Below, piece by piece: positions 33,234-40,887 of a DNA stretch of 41,811 nt (position 1 is the first letter of the stretch; every line of letters starts with the position of its first letter). This stretch comes from an uncultured Mycoplasmatota bacterium (GTDB lineage Bacteria; Bacillota_I; Bacilli_A; RF39; UBA660): NCBI GenBank assembly GCA_947569245.1, contig CANORV010000004.1, forward strand, positions 1 through 41,811, written 5' to 3'. The notes under the pieces are model-generated. The model made no database searches and was not told where the DNA came from. It was given only the letters and a program-made list of their open reading frames with translations. A program made the translations under genes and the position numbers.

Positions 33234-35729
33234 ATGAATTTCTTTAGAAGTTTATTTGATAATGAATACAAAGAATTAAAAAGATTTTCAGCATATGCTG
33301 ATAAAATAGAAGCTTTAGATGAAGAATACAAAGCTTTAACTGATGAAGAGTTAAAAAATAAGACATCAGAATTTAAAGAAAGATTAAAAAATGGTGAAAC
33401 TTTAGACGATATCTTAGTAGAAGCATTTGCAACAGCAAGAGAAGCCTGTTTTCGAGTTATAGGGGAAAAACCATATTATGTTCAAATTTTGGGAGCTTTA
33501 TCAATTCACTTTGGAAATATTTCTGAAATGAAAACAGGAGAAGGAAAGACTTTGACCTCTGTAATGCCAGCTTATTTAAATGCCTTAACAGGAGAGGGAG
33601 TACATATCATTACAGTAAATGAGTACTTGGCAGATCGTGATGCTAATTGGATGGGAAATATTCATAGATTTTTAGGACTTACTGTTGGTATAAATCTTCG
33701 TGAGCTATCACCTAAGGAAAAGCAAGAACAATATAATTGTGATATTTTATACTCTACTAACAACGAGATAGGATTTGATTATTTAAGGGATAATATGGTT
33801 ATTAGAAAAGAAGATAGAGTTCAAAGAGGATTAAATTTTGCTATAATAGACGAAGTTGACTCTGTTTTAATAGATGAGGCTAGGACACCATTAATTATTT
33901 CAGGTGGGCAAATGAGTAGTGCCAACTTATATATTGATGCAGACCGCTTTGCTAAATCATTAAATAAAGAGGAAGATTTTATTTATGACGAAAAAACTAA
34001 GAGTGTTAATTTAACTGACTCTGGAAGTCAAAAAGCTGAAAAACATTTTAGAGTAGATAATTTATATGATTTAAGTCAAGCAAATCTTGTTCACTATATA
34101 AATCAAGCCCTAAGAGCAAATTATTCAATGCGTAATGATGTTGATTATGTAGTGCAAGATGGAAAAGTAATCATTGTCGATCAATTTACTGGACGTTTAA
34201 TGCAAGGTCGTGCATTTAGTGATGGTCTACATCAAGCAATAGAAGCAAAAGAGGGTGTGGAGATTCAAGAAGAAACAAAGACGCTTGCCACTATAACATT
34301 CCAAAATTTATTTAGAATGTATAAGAAATTATCAGGTATGACTGGTACAGCTAAGACAGAAGAAGAAGAATTTAGAAATATATATAATATGTATGTTATT
34401 ACAATCCCAACAAACAAGCCAGTTATTCGTGAAGATGCTCCAGATTTAATGTATTCAACAAAAGCTGGAAAATATCGTGCTATTGTAAATGAAATAGAAG
34501 AAAGATATAAAAAAGGTCAACCAGTGTTAGTAGGTACTATAGCAATCGAGACAAGTGAATTAATAAGTGATTTGTTGAAACAGAAACGTATCCCACATGA
34601 AGTATTAAATGCAAAAAATCATGCTCGTGAAGCTGAAATAATTAGCAAAATTGGTTTAGGAAAATCAGTAACAATTGCAACAAACATGGCAGGTCGTGGA
34701 ACAGATATTAAATTATCAGATGAAGTAAAAGAATTAGGAGGTCTATGTGTAATTGGTACAGAACGTCATGAATCACGTCGTATTGATAATCAGTTGCGTG
34801 GTCGTAGTGGACGTCAAGGAGATCCTGGATTTACTCAATTCTATGTATCTATGGAAGACGAATTAATGGTACGTTTTGGTTCTGACAGAATAAAAAATAT
34901 GATGCAATCTTTAGGTTTTGATGAAAATCAAGCTATCAGAAGTAAAACCTTTACTAAATCATTAGCAGGAGCTCAAGCACGTGTAGAAGGAAATAACTTT
35001 GATACCCGTAAACAATTGTTACAATATGACGATGTTATGAATAATCAAAGAGAAATCATGTATAAAAAGCGTAATGAAATATTAGATAGTGAATCAATTC
35101 ATGATACAATTATAGAGACTATGAAAAATCACATAACTGATTTGGTTAATTCCCACATCTATCCAGAAGGAAGGTTAACGAACGATGATATAAAAGATAT
35201 CGTGGATGTAGCAAATGAGAATTTACTAAATAAAGATATTGATAAAGAAGAAGTTGATAATAAAACACCTGAAGAGATAATTAATATCATAACAGAAAAG
35301 GTAAATTCAGAATATGATGCTAAGTTAAATGATATTCCAAGTGAAATAAAAGATGAATTTGAAAAAGCAATTGCCTTAAATGTAGTTGACCATCATTGGA
35401 CAGAGCATATAAATACAATGTCACATTTAAGGGAAGGAATTTATTTAAGAGGATATGGTCAGGAGGACCCATTACGAGCATATACTATGGAAGGCTTTGA
35501 TTTATTTGATAATATGATGCAATCAATTGATAAGGACATAAGTATTATGCTAATAAAAGCAGAAGTAAAACAAAATATAGAACGAAAAGAAGTTTCTAAA
35601 AAACAAATAACCAATGATAATGATGATACTAAAGTAAAAAAACAGCCAAAAAGAGTATCAAAAATAGGTAGAAATGATCAATGTCCATGCGGAAGTGGCA
35701 AGAAATATAAGCAATGTTGCGGGAAATAG
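33234..35729 (+). CDS. secA: preprotein translocase ATPase SecA
   Basis: Motor of the Sec export channel. Walker A is MKTGEGKTLTSV (about 98-109), the DEAD-like motif is FAIIDEVDSVLIDEART, and motif VI is QLRGRSGRQGDPG. The C-terminus has the zinc SEC-C tail QCPCGSGKKYKQCCGK that contacts SecB/ribosome. 831 aa, normal. In Bacilli prfB normally follows; here an accessory island follows and the last codons are repeated 2.2 kb further on. Conserved function is not disturbed by the insertion. Confidence 0.97.
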   Translation: MNFFRSLFDNEYKELKRFSAYADKIEALDEEYKALTDEELKNKTSEFKERLKNGETLDDILVEAFATAREACFRVIGEKPYYVQILGALSIHFGNISEMKTGEGKTLTSVMPAYLNALTGEGVHIITVNEYLADRDANWMGNIHRFLGLTVGINLRELSPKEKQEQYNCDILYSTNNEIGFDYLRDNMVIRKEDRVQRGLNFAIIDEVDSVLIDEARTPLIISGGQMSSANLYIDADRFAKSLNKEEDFIYDEKTKSVNLTDSGSQKAEKHFRVDNLYDLSQANLVHYINQALRANYSMRNDVDYVVQDGKVIIVDQFTGRLMQGRAFSDGLHQAIEAKEGVEIQEETKTLATITFQNLFRMYKKLSGMTGTAKTEEEEFRNIYNMYVITIPTNKPVIREDAPDLMYSTKAGKYRAIVNEIEERYKKGQPVLVGTIAIETSELISDLLKQKRIPHEVLNAKNHAREAEIISKIGLGKSVTIATNMAGRGTDIKLSDEVKELGGLCVIGTERHESRRIDNQLRGRSGRQGDPGFTQFYVSMEDELMVRFGSDRIKNMMQSLGFDENQAIRSKTFTKSLAGAQARVEGNNFDTRKQLLQYDDVMNNQREIMYKKRNEILDSESIHDTIIETMKNHITDLVNSHIYPEGRLTNDDIKDIVDVANENLLNKDIDKEEVDNKTPEEIINIITEKVNSEYDAKLNDIPSEIKDEFEKAIALNVVDHHWTEHINTMSHLREGIYLRGYGQEDPLRAYTMEGFDLFDNMMQSIDKDISIMLIKAEVKQNIERKEVSKKQITNDNDDTKVKKQPKRVSKIGRNDQCPCGSGKKYKQCCGK
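35688..35729 (+). other. secA 3' end used as integration site (att copy 1)
   Basis: The last 13 codons plus stop are matched by a second copy at 37931-37972, 33 of 42 bases identical and all residues identical (CGSGKKYKQCCGK). This is the usual footprint of integrase insertion at the 3' end of a gene. The exact core cannot be bounded by eye, but the longest identical run, AAGAAATATAA, lies within it. Confidence 0.7.
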
Positions 35730-35817
35730 TCTTTAAACCCTTTATTTATAAGGACTTGATAAAAAATAAAAATTTAGGAAAGACTATAAATTACATGAAA
35801 ATTATAAAAAATACCTC

Positions 35818-35853
35818 AATTTGTCCTCATTTTTTTTAAAACGAGGACAAATT
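35818..35853. repeat. inverted repeat, candidate integrase arm site (left of element A)
   Basis: AATTTGTCCTC (35818-35828) and GAGGACAAATT (35843-35853): perfect 11-bp arms with a 14-nt T/A-rich spacer. It lies about 90 bp after the secA stop, and related sequence recurs at the right end of element A. Confidence 0.6.
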
Positions 35854-35873
35854 AAAAGAAAAAGGAGCAAAGT

Positions 35874-36119
35874 ATGAATGAAATAAAAATAAATAGAATT
35901 TACAAACATTTTAAAGGAGATTATTATTTAGTTGTTGATGTTGCTAGTCATTCTGAAACTAAAGAAAAATATGTTGTATATAGAAGATTATATGGAGATG
36001 GGAGTCTTTGGATTCGGCCTTTAGATATGTTTTTAAGCAAAGTAGATCATGAAAAATATCCAGAAGTGAAACAACAATATAGATTTGAACTTCAAGAGAT
36101 AAAAAGTATAGTAAAGTAG
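35874..36119 (+). CDS. DUF1653 protein
   Basis: 81 residues: INRIYKHFKGDYYLVVDVA near the N-terminus, VVYRRLYGDGSLWIRPLDMFL in the middle (shown in parts: VVYRRLYGDG then LWIRPLDMF). This matches the short SH3-like DUF1653 family, often found on mobile elements and with no established function. AAAGGAGC precedes the start. A strong terminator follows, so it is a separate unit from abiE. Confidence 0.85.
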   Translation: MNEIKINRIYKHFKGDYYLVVDVASHSETKEKYVVYRRLYGDGSLWIRPLDMFLSKVDHEKYPEVKQQYRFELQEIKSIVK

Positions 36120-36134
36120 TCTTTTAACTTACAT

Positions 36135-36165
36135 TGGTACAAATTAATCTGTACCATTTTTTTAT
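36135..36165 (+). terminator. terminator of the DUF1653 gene
   Basis: TGGTACA (36136-36142) and TGTACCA (36151-36157) around an 8-nt loop, then a long T run. Confidence 0.9.
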
Positions 36166-36188
36166 TTATAGAATATTAAATAAGGCTA

Positions 36189-36231
36189 TTTACTTTCATA
36201 AGGAAAAGGTGTTAAAATATCCTTATGAAAG
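36189..36231 (+). promoter_or_regulatory. abiE promoter with palindromic autoregulatory operator
   Basis: Promoter TTTACT (36189-36194), 18 bp, TAAAAT (36213-36218). A perfect 12-bp inverted repeat CTTTCATAAGGA (36193-36204) and TCCTTATGAAAG (36220-36231) flanks the -10, overlapping the -35 and the Shine-Dalgarno. AbiEi antitoxins are known to repress their own promoter by binding inverted repeats. Confidence 0.8.
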
Positions 36232-36243
36232 GAAAATAAGAAC

Positions 36244-36837
36244 ATGGATTATAAATCAAAAATTTTAAAAATTGCAGATGATAATAATGGATATATTACT
36301 ACAAAAGATGTTGTTAATAAAGGCATCCCTAAAATTTATTTAACTAATTTATTTAAAGAAGGAAAACTTGTTAGGGTAAGTAGAGGATTTTATATGTTAG
36401 TGGATTGTTTCGAAGATGATTATTATAAAATTCAACTCTCTAATTCTGATGCTGTATTTTCTTTAGAAACCGCTTTATATTTATATAATTATTCTAATAG
36501 AGTTCCAACGAAATATTATGTGTCTGTTCCGTCAAATTATGGTGGAAATCTCTTGAAAAATAAAAATGTTCAGTTATTATATACAAAAAAAGAATGGCTT
36601 CTTTTAGGTGTTATTGAAATTACTTCTCCATTCGGACTTCCTATTAAAGTTTATGATAGAGATAGAACGATTTGTGATATTATTAAAAATAAAGATAGAG
36701 TTGACCCTGAAATATTTAGTGAAGCTATGAAGCAATATATAAGATCAAAAGAAAAAAATATTACTAATCTTTTTGTTTATGCCAAAAAATTAAATATTGA
36801 AGATATTGTAAGAAATTTACTAGAGGTAATGTTATGA
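36244..36837 (+). CDS. abiEi: AbiEi-family antitoxin / autorepressor
   Basis: Antitoxin of a type IV toxin-antitoxin system linked to abortive phage infection. The 197-residue protein has an N-terminal winged helix (about 1-55: YITTKDVVNKGIPKIYLTNLF then LVRVSRGFYML) and a C-terminal antitoxin domain (FSLETALYLYNYSNRVP; VYDRDRTICDIIKNKDRVDP). These are typical AbiEi features. It overlaps the toxin gene by 4 bp (ATGA). The operator palindrome lies just upstream. Confidence 0.93.
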   Translation: MDYKSKILKIADDNNGYITTKDVVNKGIPKIYLTNLFKEGKLVRVSRGFYMLVDCFEDDYYKIQLSNSDAVFSLETALYLYNYSNRVPTKYYVSVPSNYGGNLLKNKNVQLLYTKKEWLLLGVIEITSPFGLPIKVYDRDRTICDIIKNKDRVDPEIFSEAMKQYIRSKEKNITNLFVYAKKLNIEDIVRNLLEVML

Positions 36838-37688
36838 TAACTAGTGCAAAATTGAAAAATATAGTATCTAAAAAGTCTCTTGGCGATAACACAATATCAG
36901 CACAATTGTATCAAATGTTCTTTTTTGAACGTATCTTAGAAAGAATCTCTATTAGTAGATATAGGAATAATATAATTTTAAAAGGAGGCTTGCTTTTATC
37001 TTCAATTATTGGTGAAGATATGAGAACAACAAAAGATATGGATGCAACCTTAAAAAGTGTTTTATTAGAAAGGTCAAACATTTTAAATATAATGAATGAA
37101 ATACTAGCAATTCCTTTTAATGATAGTGTCAAATTTGAAATAGTAGATATTAAAGATATAAGAGAAGAAGCTGAATATGGTGGTTTTAAAATCAATATTG
37201 TTGGTATGTTAGAAAAACTAAGAGTTAATATGTTTGTTGAATTTACAACGGGAGATAAAATAACTCCTAAAGAAATAGATTATAATTATAACTCTATATT
37301 TGAAGATAAAAAAATACCAATATTAGCATATACAATTGAGACAATTTTAGCAGAAAAATTTGAAACTATAATTAGTAGAAGTATTGCAAATACTAGATTA
37401 AAAGATTTTTACGACGTATATATTTTAATGTCAAATTATAAAGAGATAATTTCCAATGATGTGTTAGTAGAAGCTATTAAAAACACATTTAGAAAAAGAG
37501 AAACTAATATTAATGTTGATAAAATTTCCGATGTTATTTCTCTAATAAAAAATGACAATGTTATGAAACATTATTGGGAAAAATATCAGAGTAAATTTTC
37601 TTTTGCTCAAGGAATTAATTATAATGAAATTGTGGATAAATTAGATTACATTCTGCTATTATTAGAAAAAGAATTTGTTTCAGTATAG
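36834..37688 (+). CDS. abiEii: AbiEii/AbiGii nucleotidyltransferase toxin
   Basis: Toxin of the AbiE system, a DUF1814 nucleotidyltransferase-fold protein. The nucleotide-binding signature is NIILKGGLLLSSIIG (about 45-59) and the acidic motif is RTTKDMDATL (about 64-73); a later ILAYTIETILAEKFETI and TRLKDFYDVYIL match the conserved C-terminal block. Length 284 is normal and no residues look lost, so the pair appears functional. Family members modify tRNA with nucleotides; which tRNA is not readable here. Only element A carries it. Confidence 0.93.
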   Translation: MITSAKLKNIVSKKSLGDNTISAQLYQMFFFERILERISISRYRNNIILKGGLLLSSIIGEDMRTTKDMDATLKSVLLERSNILNIMNEILAIPFNDSVKFEIVDIKDIREEAEYGGFKINIVGMLEKLRVNMFVEFTTGDKITPKEIDYNYNSIFEDKKIPILAYTIETILAEKFETIISRSIANTRLKDFYDVYILMSNYKEIISNDVLVEAIKNTFRKRETNINVDKISDVISLIKNDNVMKHYWEKYQSKFSFAQGINYNEIVDKLDYILLLLEKEFVSV

Positions 37689-37768
37689 TATATAATCTTT
37701 AAATATGATAGAATTGAAAAGAAAGGAGTTTTCTACAATAGTTGTTTGTAAAGAACGAATCAGGAAAA

Positions 37769-37795
37769 TGAGGACATTTACCTCATTTTGTCCTC
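37769..37795. repeat. candidate integrase arm sites (right of element A)
   Basis: GAGGACA followed by ACCTCATTTTGTCCTC (37780-37795). The second matches the left-end ACCTCAATTTGTCCTC at 15 of 16 bases in the same orientation, so the pair bounds the element's genes. Confidence 0.6.
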
Positions 37796-37882
37796 GTTTA
37801 ACAAATATTTATAATATTCATAATACCATAAATATTATATATACTAAATGTGTATGGTACTGAAATTTAAGGAAATATCAAT

Positions 37883-37915
37883 AATATTGTAAATACTATA
37901 AATATTGTAAATACT
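37883..37915 (+). repeat. 15-bp direct repeat, 18-bp period
   Basis: AATATTGTAAATACT at 37883-37897 and again at 37901-37915, just before the second secA tail. Possible protein-binding repeats for excision or integration; function unknown. Confidence 0.6.
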
Positions 37916-37930
37916 TGATTGAAAGGAACA

Positions 37931-37972
37931 TGTGGCTCAGGTAAGAAATATAAACAATGTTGTGGAAAATAG
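37931..37972 (+). pseudogene. secA 3'-end remnant (att copy 2)
   Basis: 42 bases encoding CGSGKKYKQCCGK and stop in frame, with no upstream secA body. All nine differences from the real secA tail are synonymous, so it was under coding selection until recently, that is, it came from a secA end of another host or carried by an element. It marks the junction of two elements. Confidence 0.8.
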
Positions 37973-38043
37973 CTTATTTTATAAGGGTTTGTAAGAATTT
38001 AGGAATATCAAAAATGGCAAAATTCATAGAAAAATATGAGTAA

Positions 38044-38144
38044 TGTTCCCATTTTGATCCCGTAAAACAAATCTTTAATCATAAAAAAGGCTAAAAACCC
38101 TTTAAAATAAAGGGAAAATCTAATGGGAACATTTTATGGGAACA
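38044..38144. repeat. candidate integrase arm sites of element B
   Basis: TGTTCCC (38044-38050) is followed by GATCCC, and 75 bp on by GGGAACA twice (38125-38131 and 38138-38144). These lie between the secA remnant and the integrase, where arm-type sites of such integrases are normally found. Confidence 0.55.
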
Positions 38145-38212
38145 AATTTAGATAGCATTCGTGCTATCTTTTTCATTGCTTACTAAAGGAATTTTAGTAG
38201 GAGGAAAAAGAA

Positions 38213-39484
38213 GTGTCGAAAGTAAGTGTTCGTAAAAGAGGAGATGTTTTTCAATATCGTTTTGAAATTGCATCTCAAGAAGGAAAAAGAAAATATATTA
38301 GCAAGTCTGGATTTAAAACTAAACCAGAAGCAGAAAGAGCAGGTGTTAAAGCTCTTAATGAATATTTAGAAACAGGTCATAGCTTTAAACCATCAGAAAT
38401 TTCATATAGTGATTATTTAGATTATTGGATGCAAGAGTATTGTTTTATAAATCTAAAACACCGTACTATTGAAACATACAAATATATTATTAAGAATCAC
38501 TTAAAACCTAGATTAGGAATGTATAGAATATCTCAGATTACTACAGCAACAATACAGGAAGTAATAAATGATATTTACGTTGAAAGAGGATTTGCTAAGA
38601 GTTATATGAAAAATATACTCAAGGTTATAAAATCATCATTTGATTATGCTGCTGAGATAGTAAAGTTTATAAAATATGATCCATCAATAAAGGTAAGAGT
38701 ACCAAAGTATGATGAACCTGATGAAGATCCAGCACACATTTTTACAAAAGAAGAGATAGAAATAATTTTTAATAGTGTAAAAAATAACCATTGTGTTTAT
38801 TATGCGTTTTTAACCGCATATCATACTGGACTTCGTATATCTGAGGTATTTGGACTAACTTGGGAAGATATAGATTTGGAAAATAAAAAAATTCACGTTA
38901 GAAGAAATATTGTAAAAAAGAATCAAGCTGGAGGTACTAAAAAAAGACACATAAGTGGAAATTCAACAACAGTTTGGTATTACGGGACATGTAAAACAGT
39001 TAATAGTTATCGAATAATAGATATAGGGGATACTTTGGTAAATGCTTAAAAAAAATATAAAGAAGAACAAGAAATATTTAAAGAGATGTATGGTGATATG
39101 TATATGAAACATTACAAAAAAATAGTGGATAATCCATATACAAAAAAACCAGAAACGAAAATAGTTAATGCTTATGCTGAAATTGAAGTTGCATTACCCG
39201 AAGCTCATTTGGTATTTTTAAAAGATAATGGAATATTTGAAGGTACAGATAGTTGTAAATACGCATTCAAAGTAATTCATTACCAATTAGGAATCCCATG
39301 TAGATTTCATGATTTTCGAGATACTCATGCTACAAGATTGATTGAGGCAGGAGCAGATATAAAAGCTGTATCAAAAAGACTGGGGCATAGTACAGTTGAA
39401 TTTACTTACAATATTTACGTAAGAGTTACAACAAAAATGGAGGAAGAAGTTGTTAGTAAGTTTGAGGCTTATGTAGCAGCATAA
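38213..39484 (+). pseudogene. tyrosine recombinase (phage/ICE-type integrase), interrupted by in-frame TAA
   Basis: Reading from GTG 38213 (after AGGAGGAAAAAG), the N-terminal part (SVRKRGDVFQYRF, then a SAM-like core-binding domain) leads to the catalytic Arg in TGLRISEVFGLTWED. A TAA at 39047-39049 stops it after 278 residues. The same frame resumes without shift and contains HDFRDTHATRL (HxxR), RLGHSTVEF and the catalytic Tyr in YNIYV. Full length would be about 423 aa. The catalytic C-terminal half is lost unless the stop is read through. Recent nonsense mutation or sequence error are both possible. Confidence 0.88.
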
Positions 39485-39529
39485 ATTGTATTAATGTAGT
39501 ATAATAAAAAGAAAAGGAGATTAAGAATA

Positions 39530-39628
39530 ATGTTTATAAATGCTTTGTTTGACGCAATAGTAAATGGAGAGATATAGATTTTGAAAACAATAGTATTGCT
39601 ATTTCAAATGATGAAATTGATATTTATT
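39530..39628 (+). pseudogene. short degenerate ORF between integrase and rep
   Basis: After GAAAAGGAG, a 15-residue ORF (39530-39577) begins MFINALFDAIVNGE and stops. A different frame continues as DFENNSIAISNDEIDIY and stops at 39628. The two look like one short gene broken by a frameshift. No family recognised. Confidence 0.4.
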
Positions 39629-39655
39629 AAGAGCTTGAATGTAGCTCTTTTTATT
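39629..39655 (+). terminator. terminator after the integrase region
   Basis: AAGAGCT (39629-39635) pairs with AGCTCTT (39643-39649) around TGAATGT, followed by TTTATT. Confidence 0.8.
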
Positions 39656-39683
39656 ATGTAATGAAAGGAAAAGGTGATGAAGT

Positions 39684-40498
39684 ATGGTATTTAAAATTGA
39701 GAAAAATAAGAATTATACTGTGATGAGTAATCACCATTTAAGAAATAGGAATTTATCACTAAAAGCTAAAGGATTATTGTCATTTATGTTGTCATTGCCT
39801 GAAGACTGGGATTATTCTTTAAATGGATTAGTTAGTGTCAGTAAAGAAAGTAAAAAAGCAATTCGATCTATACTAAATGAACTGAAAGAAAATGGTTATT
39901 TAGTTGTTGAACAGACTAGAGGAGAAAAAGGACAATATAAATATAATTATATTATTTATGAAGAACCATTAGATATTAAGAAGGAGAAAGATAATCCAGA
40001 TACCCAAAAAGGGAATACCGCTGAAGGAGATGTTGAAAAGGATACCCAAATAAGTACTAATAAACAAAATACTGAAAAAGAAATAGATAAAATAGATAAA
40101 ACCATTCCTCATGAAGAAAAAATCAATTTTAAATCTAGTAAAAAAAAACACACATATTAACAAAAGATATTATTAAACGAAAATATATAAAAAGTAATGA
40201 TATAGAACAAGGAAAATATGATAAATTCTTTAAAAATCTTTTAGAAGAGTATGATTTGGATGATGTGGTTACAATCTTGCATTATGTTATTAAGAGTGTT
40301 AAAAGTAGAGATTTTAGAGATGAGAATGGTAAAAAAATAAATAATAGATTTGGATATTTGAAAAAATCAATATTAGAAAATATAGATAAATTTAAAAATA
40401 ATGAGATTGAGTGGGATGAAGAATTAGGCTGGTTTAAGGAGACAGTAGATAATAGTAATTTATATGAACAAGATAAAGAATTAGACTATGACTACTAA
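39684..40498 (+). pseudogene. replication initiator/DnaD-like protein, frameshifted at an A9 run
   Basis: The N-terminal 145 residues start MVFKIEKNKNYTVMSNHHL with a winged-helix domain (SLKAKGLLSFMLSLPEDWDY; SKKAIRSILNELKENGYL), typical of initiators on mobile elements. At 40140-40148 a run of nine A is followed by an early stop (40158-40160). With one extra A the reading continues as THILTKDIIKRKYIKSNDI and joins a DnaD-like C-terminus (NNRFGYLKKSILENIDKF; EEYDLDDVVTILHYVI) to 40498. Programmed slippage on the A run is possible. Confidence 0.75.
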
Positions 40499-40534
40499 AA
40501 TGCACTATCCTATCTATAAAAGTATGCAAAAAAA

Positions 40535-40543
40535 TGATATAAT
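40535..40543 (+). promoter_or_regulatory. extended -10 promoter of the small-gene row
   Basis: TG-A-TATAAT (40535-40543), 49 bp before the first small gene; the -35 is poor. It is the only good promoter I see before the row, so the genes may be read as one unit. Confidence 0.55.
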
Positions 40544-40555
40544 TAACTCACAGAT

Positions 40556-40567
40556 AAATAGTAATTT
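40556..40567 (+). repeat. imperfect copy of the intergenic 12-mer before the first small gene
   Basis: AAATAGTAATTT matches AAATTACAATTT in 9 of 12 positions and precedes the Shine-Dalgarno of the first gene of the row by a similar arrangement. Confidence 0.35.
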
Positions 40568-40591
40568 GTCGAACAGATAGGAGTGGTAAAT

Positions 40592-40687
40592 ATGTCAAAA
40601 TGGTTTAAAGAGCATAAAAAAACAATAGGATGGATAATAATCCTAATAGGTATAGTTGTTGCTTGTGCAATAAATTTATTGTGGTAA
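40592..40687 (+). CDS. 31-residue single-helix membrane peptide
   Basis: Starts MSKWFKEHKKTIGWII, continues as a hydrophobic helix and ends NLLW. A good GATAGGAGTGG binding site lies 6 nt before the ATG. Positively charged N-terminus and one helix, so N-in topology is likely. No family recognised; small toxins and phage-related peptides have this form but nothing specific points there. First of four small genes. Confidence 0.6.
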   Translation: MSKWFKEHKKTIGWIIILIGIVVACAINLLW

Positions 40688-40697
40688 ATTACAATTT
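40686..40697 (+). repeat. intergenic repeat AAATTACAATTT, copy 1
   Basis: Overlaps the stop codon of the 31-residue gene. The arms AAATT and AATTT are inverted repeats around AC. It is 17 bp before the next ATG. Confidence 0.8.
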
Positions 40698-40714
40698 GAA
40701 AGTGAGATGTAATT

Positions 40715-40858
40715 ATGGATAAGAAAAAAATTATGAATTGGTTAATAGCAATCATAGTGGCTATTGTGTATTTAACAGTAAGTCTTATATTTGATATATG
40801 GGCATTCTCTTGGCTTATATGGGTTGCTTATGCAATTTATAGATTTATCGCAAAATAG
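40715..40858 (+). CDS. 47-residue two-helix membrane peptide
   Basis: Starts MDKKKIMNWLIAIIVAIVYL and contains a second hydrophobic segment rich in Trp (AFSWLIWVAYAIY); ends RFIAK. GTGAG precedes the start. Two short membrane helices. Unrecognised. Confidence 0.6.
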   Translation: MDKKKIMNWLIAIIVAIVYLTVSLIFDIWAFSWLIWVAYAIYRFIAK

Positions 40859-40861
40859 AAA

Positions 40862-40873
40862 AAATTACAATTT
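40862..40873 (+). repeat. intergenic repeat AAATTACAATTT, copy 2
   Basis: Three bases after the stop of the 47-residue gene and 14 bp before the next ATG. Identical to copy 1 over 12 bp. Confidence 0.8.
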
Positions 40874-40887
40874 AGAATGGAGCAAGT

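Larger units (their letters stand above)
35730..37930. mobile_element. element A: integrase-less integrative element with DUF1653 and AbiE
   Basis: Bounded by two copies of the secA tail and, further in, by near-identical direct repeats ACCTCAATTTGTCCTC (35813-35828) and ACCTCATTTTGTCCTC (37780-37795), one mismatch in 16. No recombinase lies inside. This fits a cis-mobilisable or satellite element whose mobility would depend on an integrase in trans or on the tandem partner. Boundaries are inferred. Confidence 0.6.
37689..37930. other. non-coding right end of element A
   Basis: No credible gene. A Shine-Dalgarno-like AAAGGAG near 37720 has no good start after it. The stretch holds the arm-type repeats (37766-37795), an inverted repeat TACCATA/TATGGTA (37824-37830 with 37853-37859), and a direct repeat (37883-37915). 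Confidence 0.6.

Noticed and set aside
37689-37860. Possible short gene after abiEii behind AAAGGAG
   Set aside because: No ATG, GTG or TTG at suitable spacing that gives more than a few residues; the region is better explained by recombination repeats.
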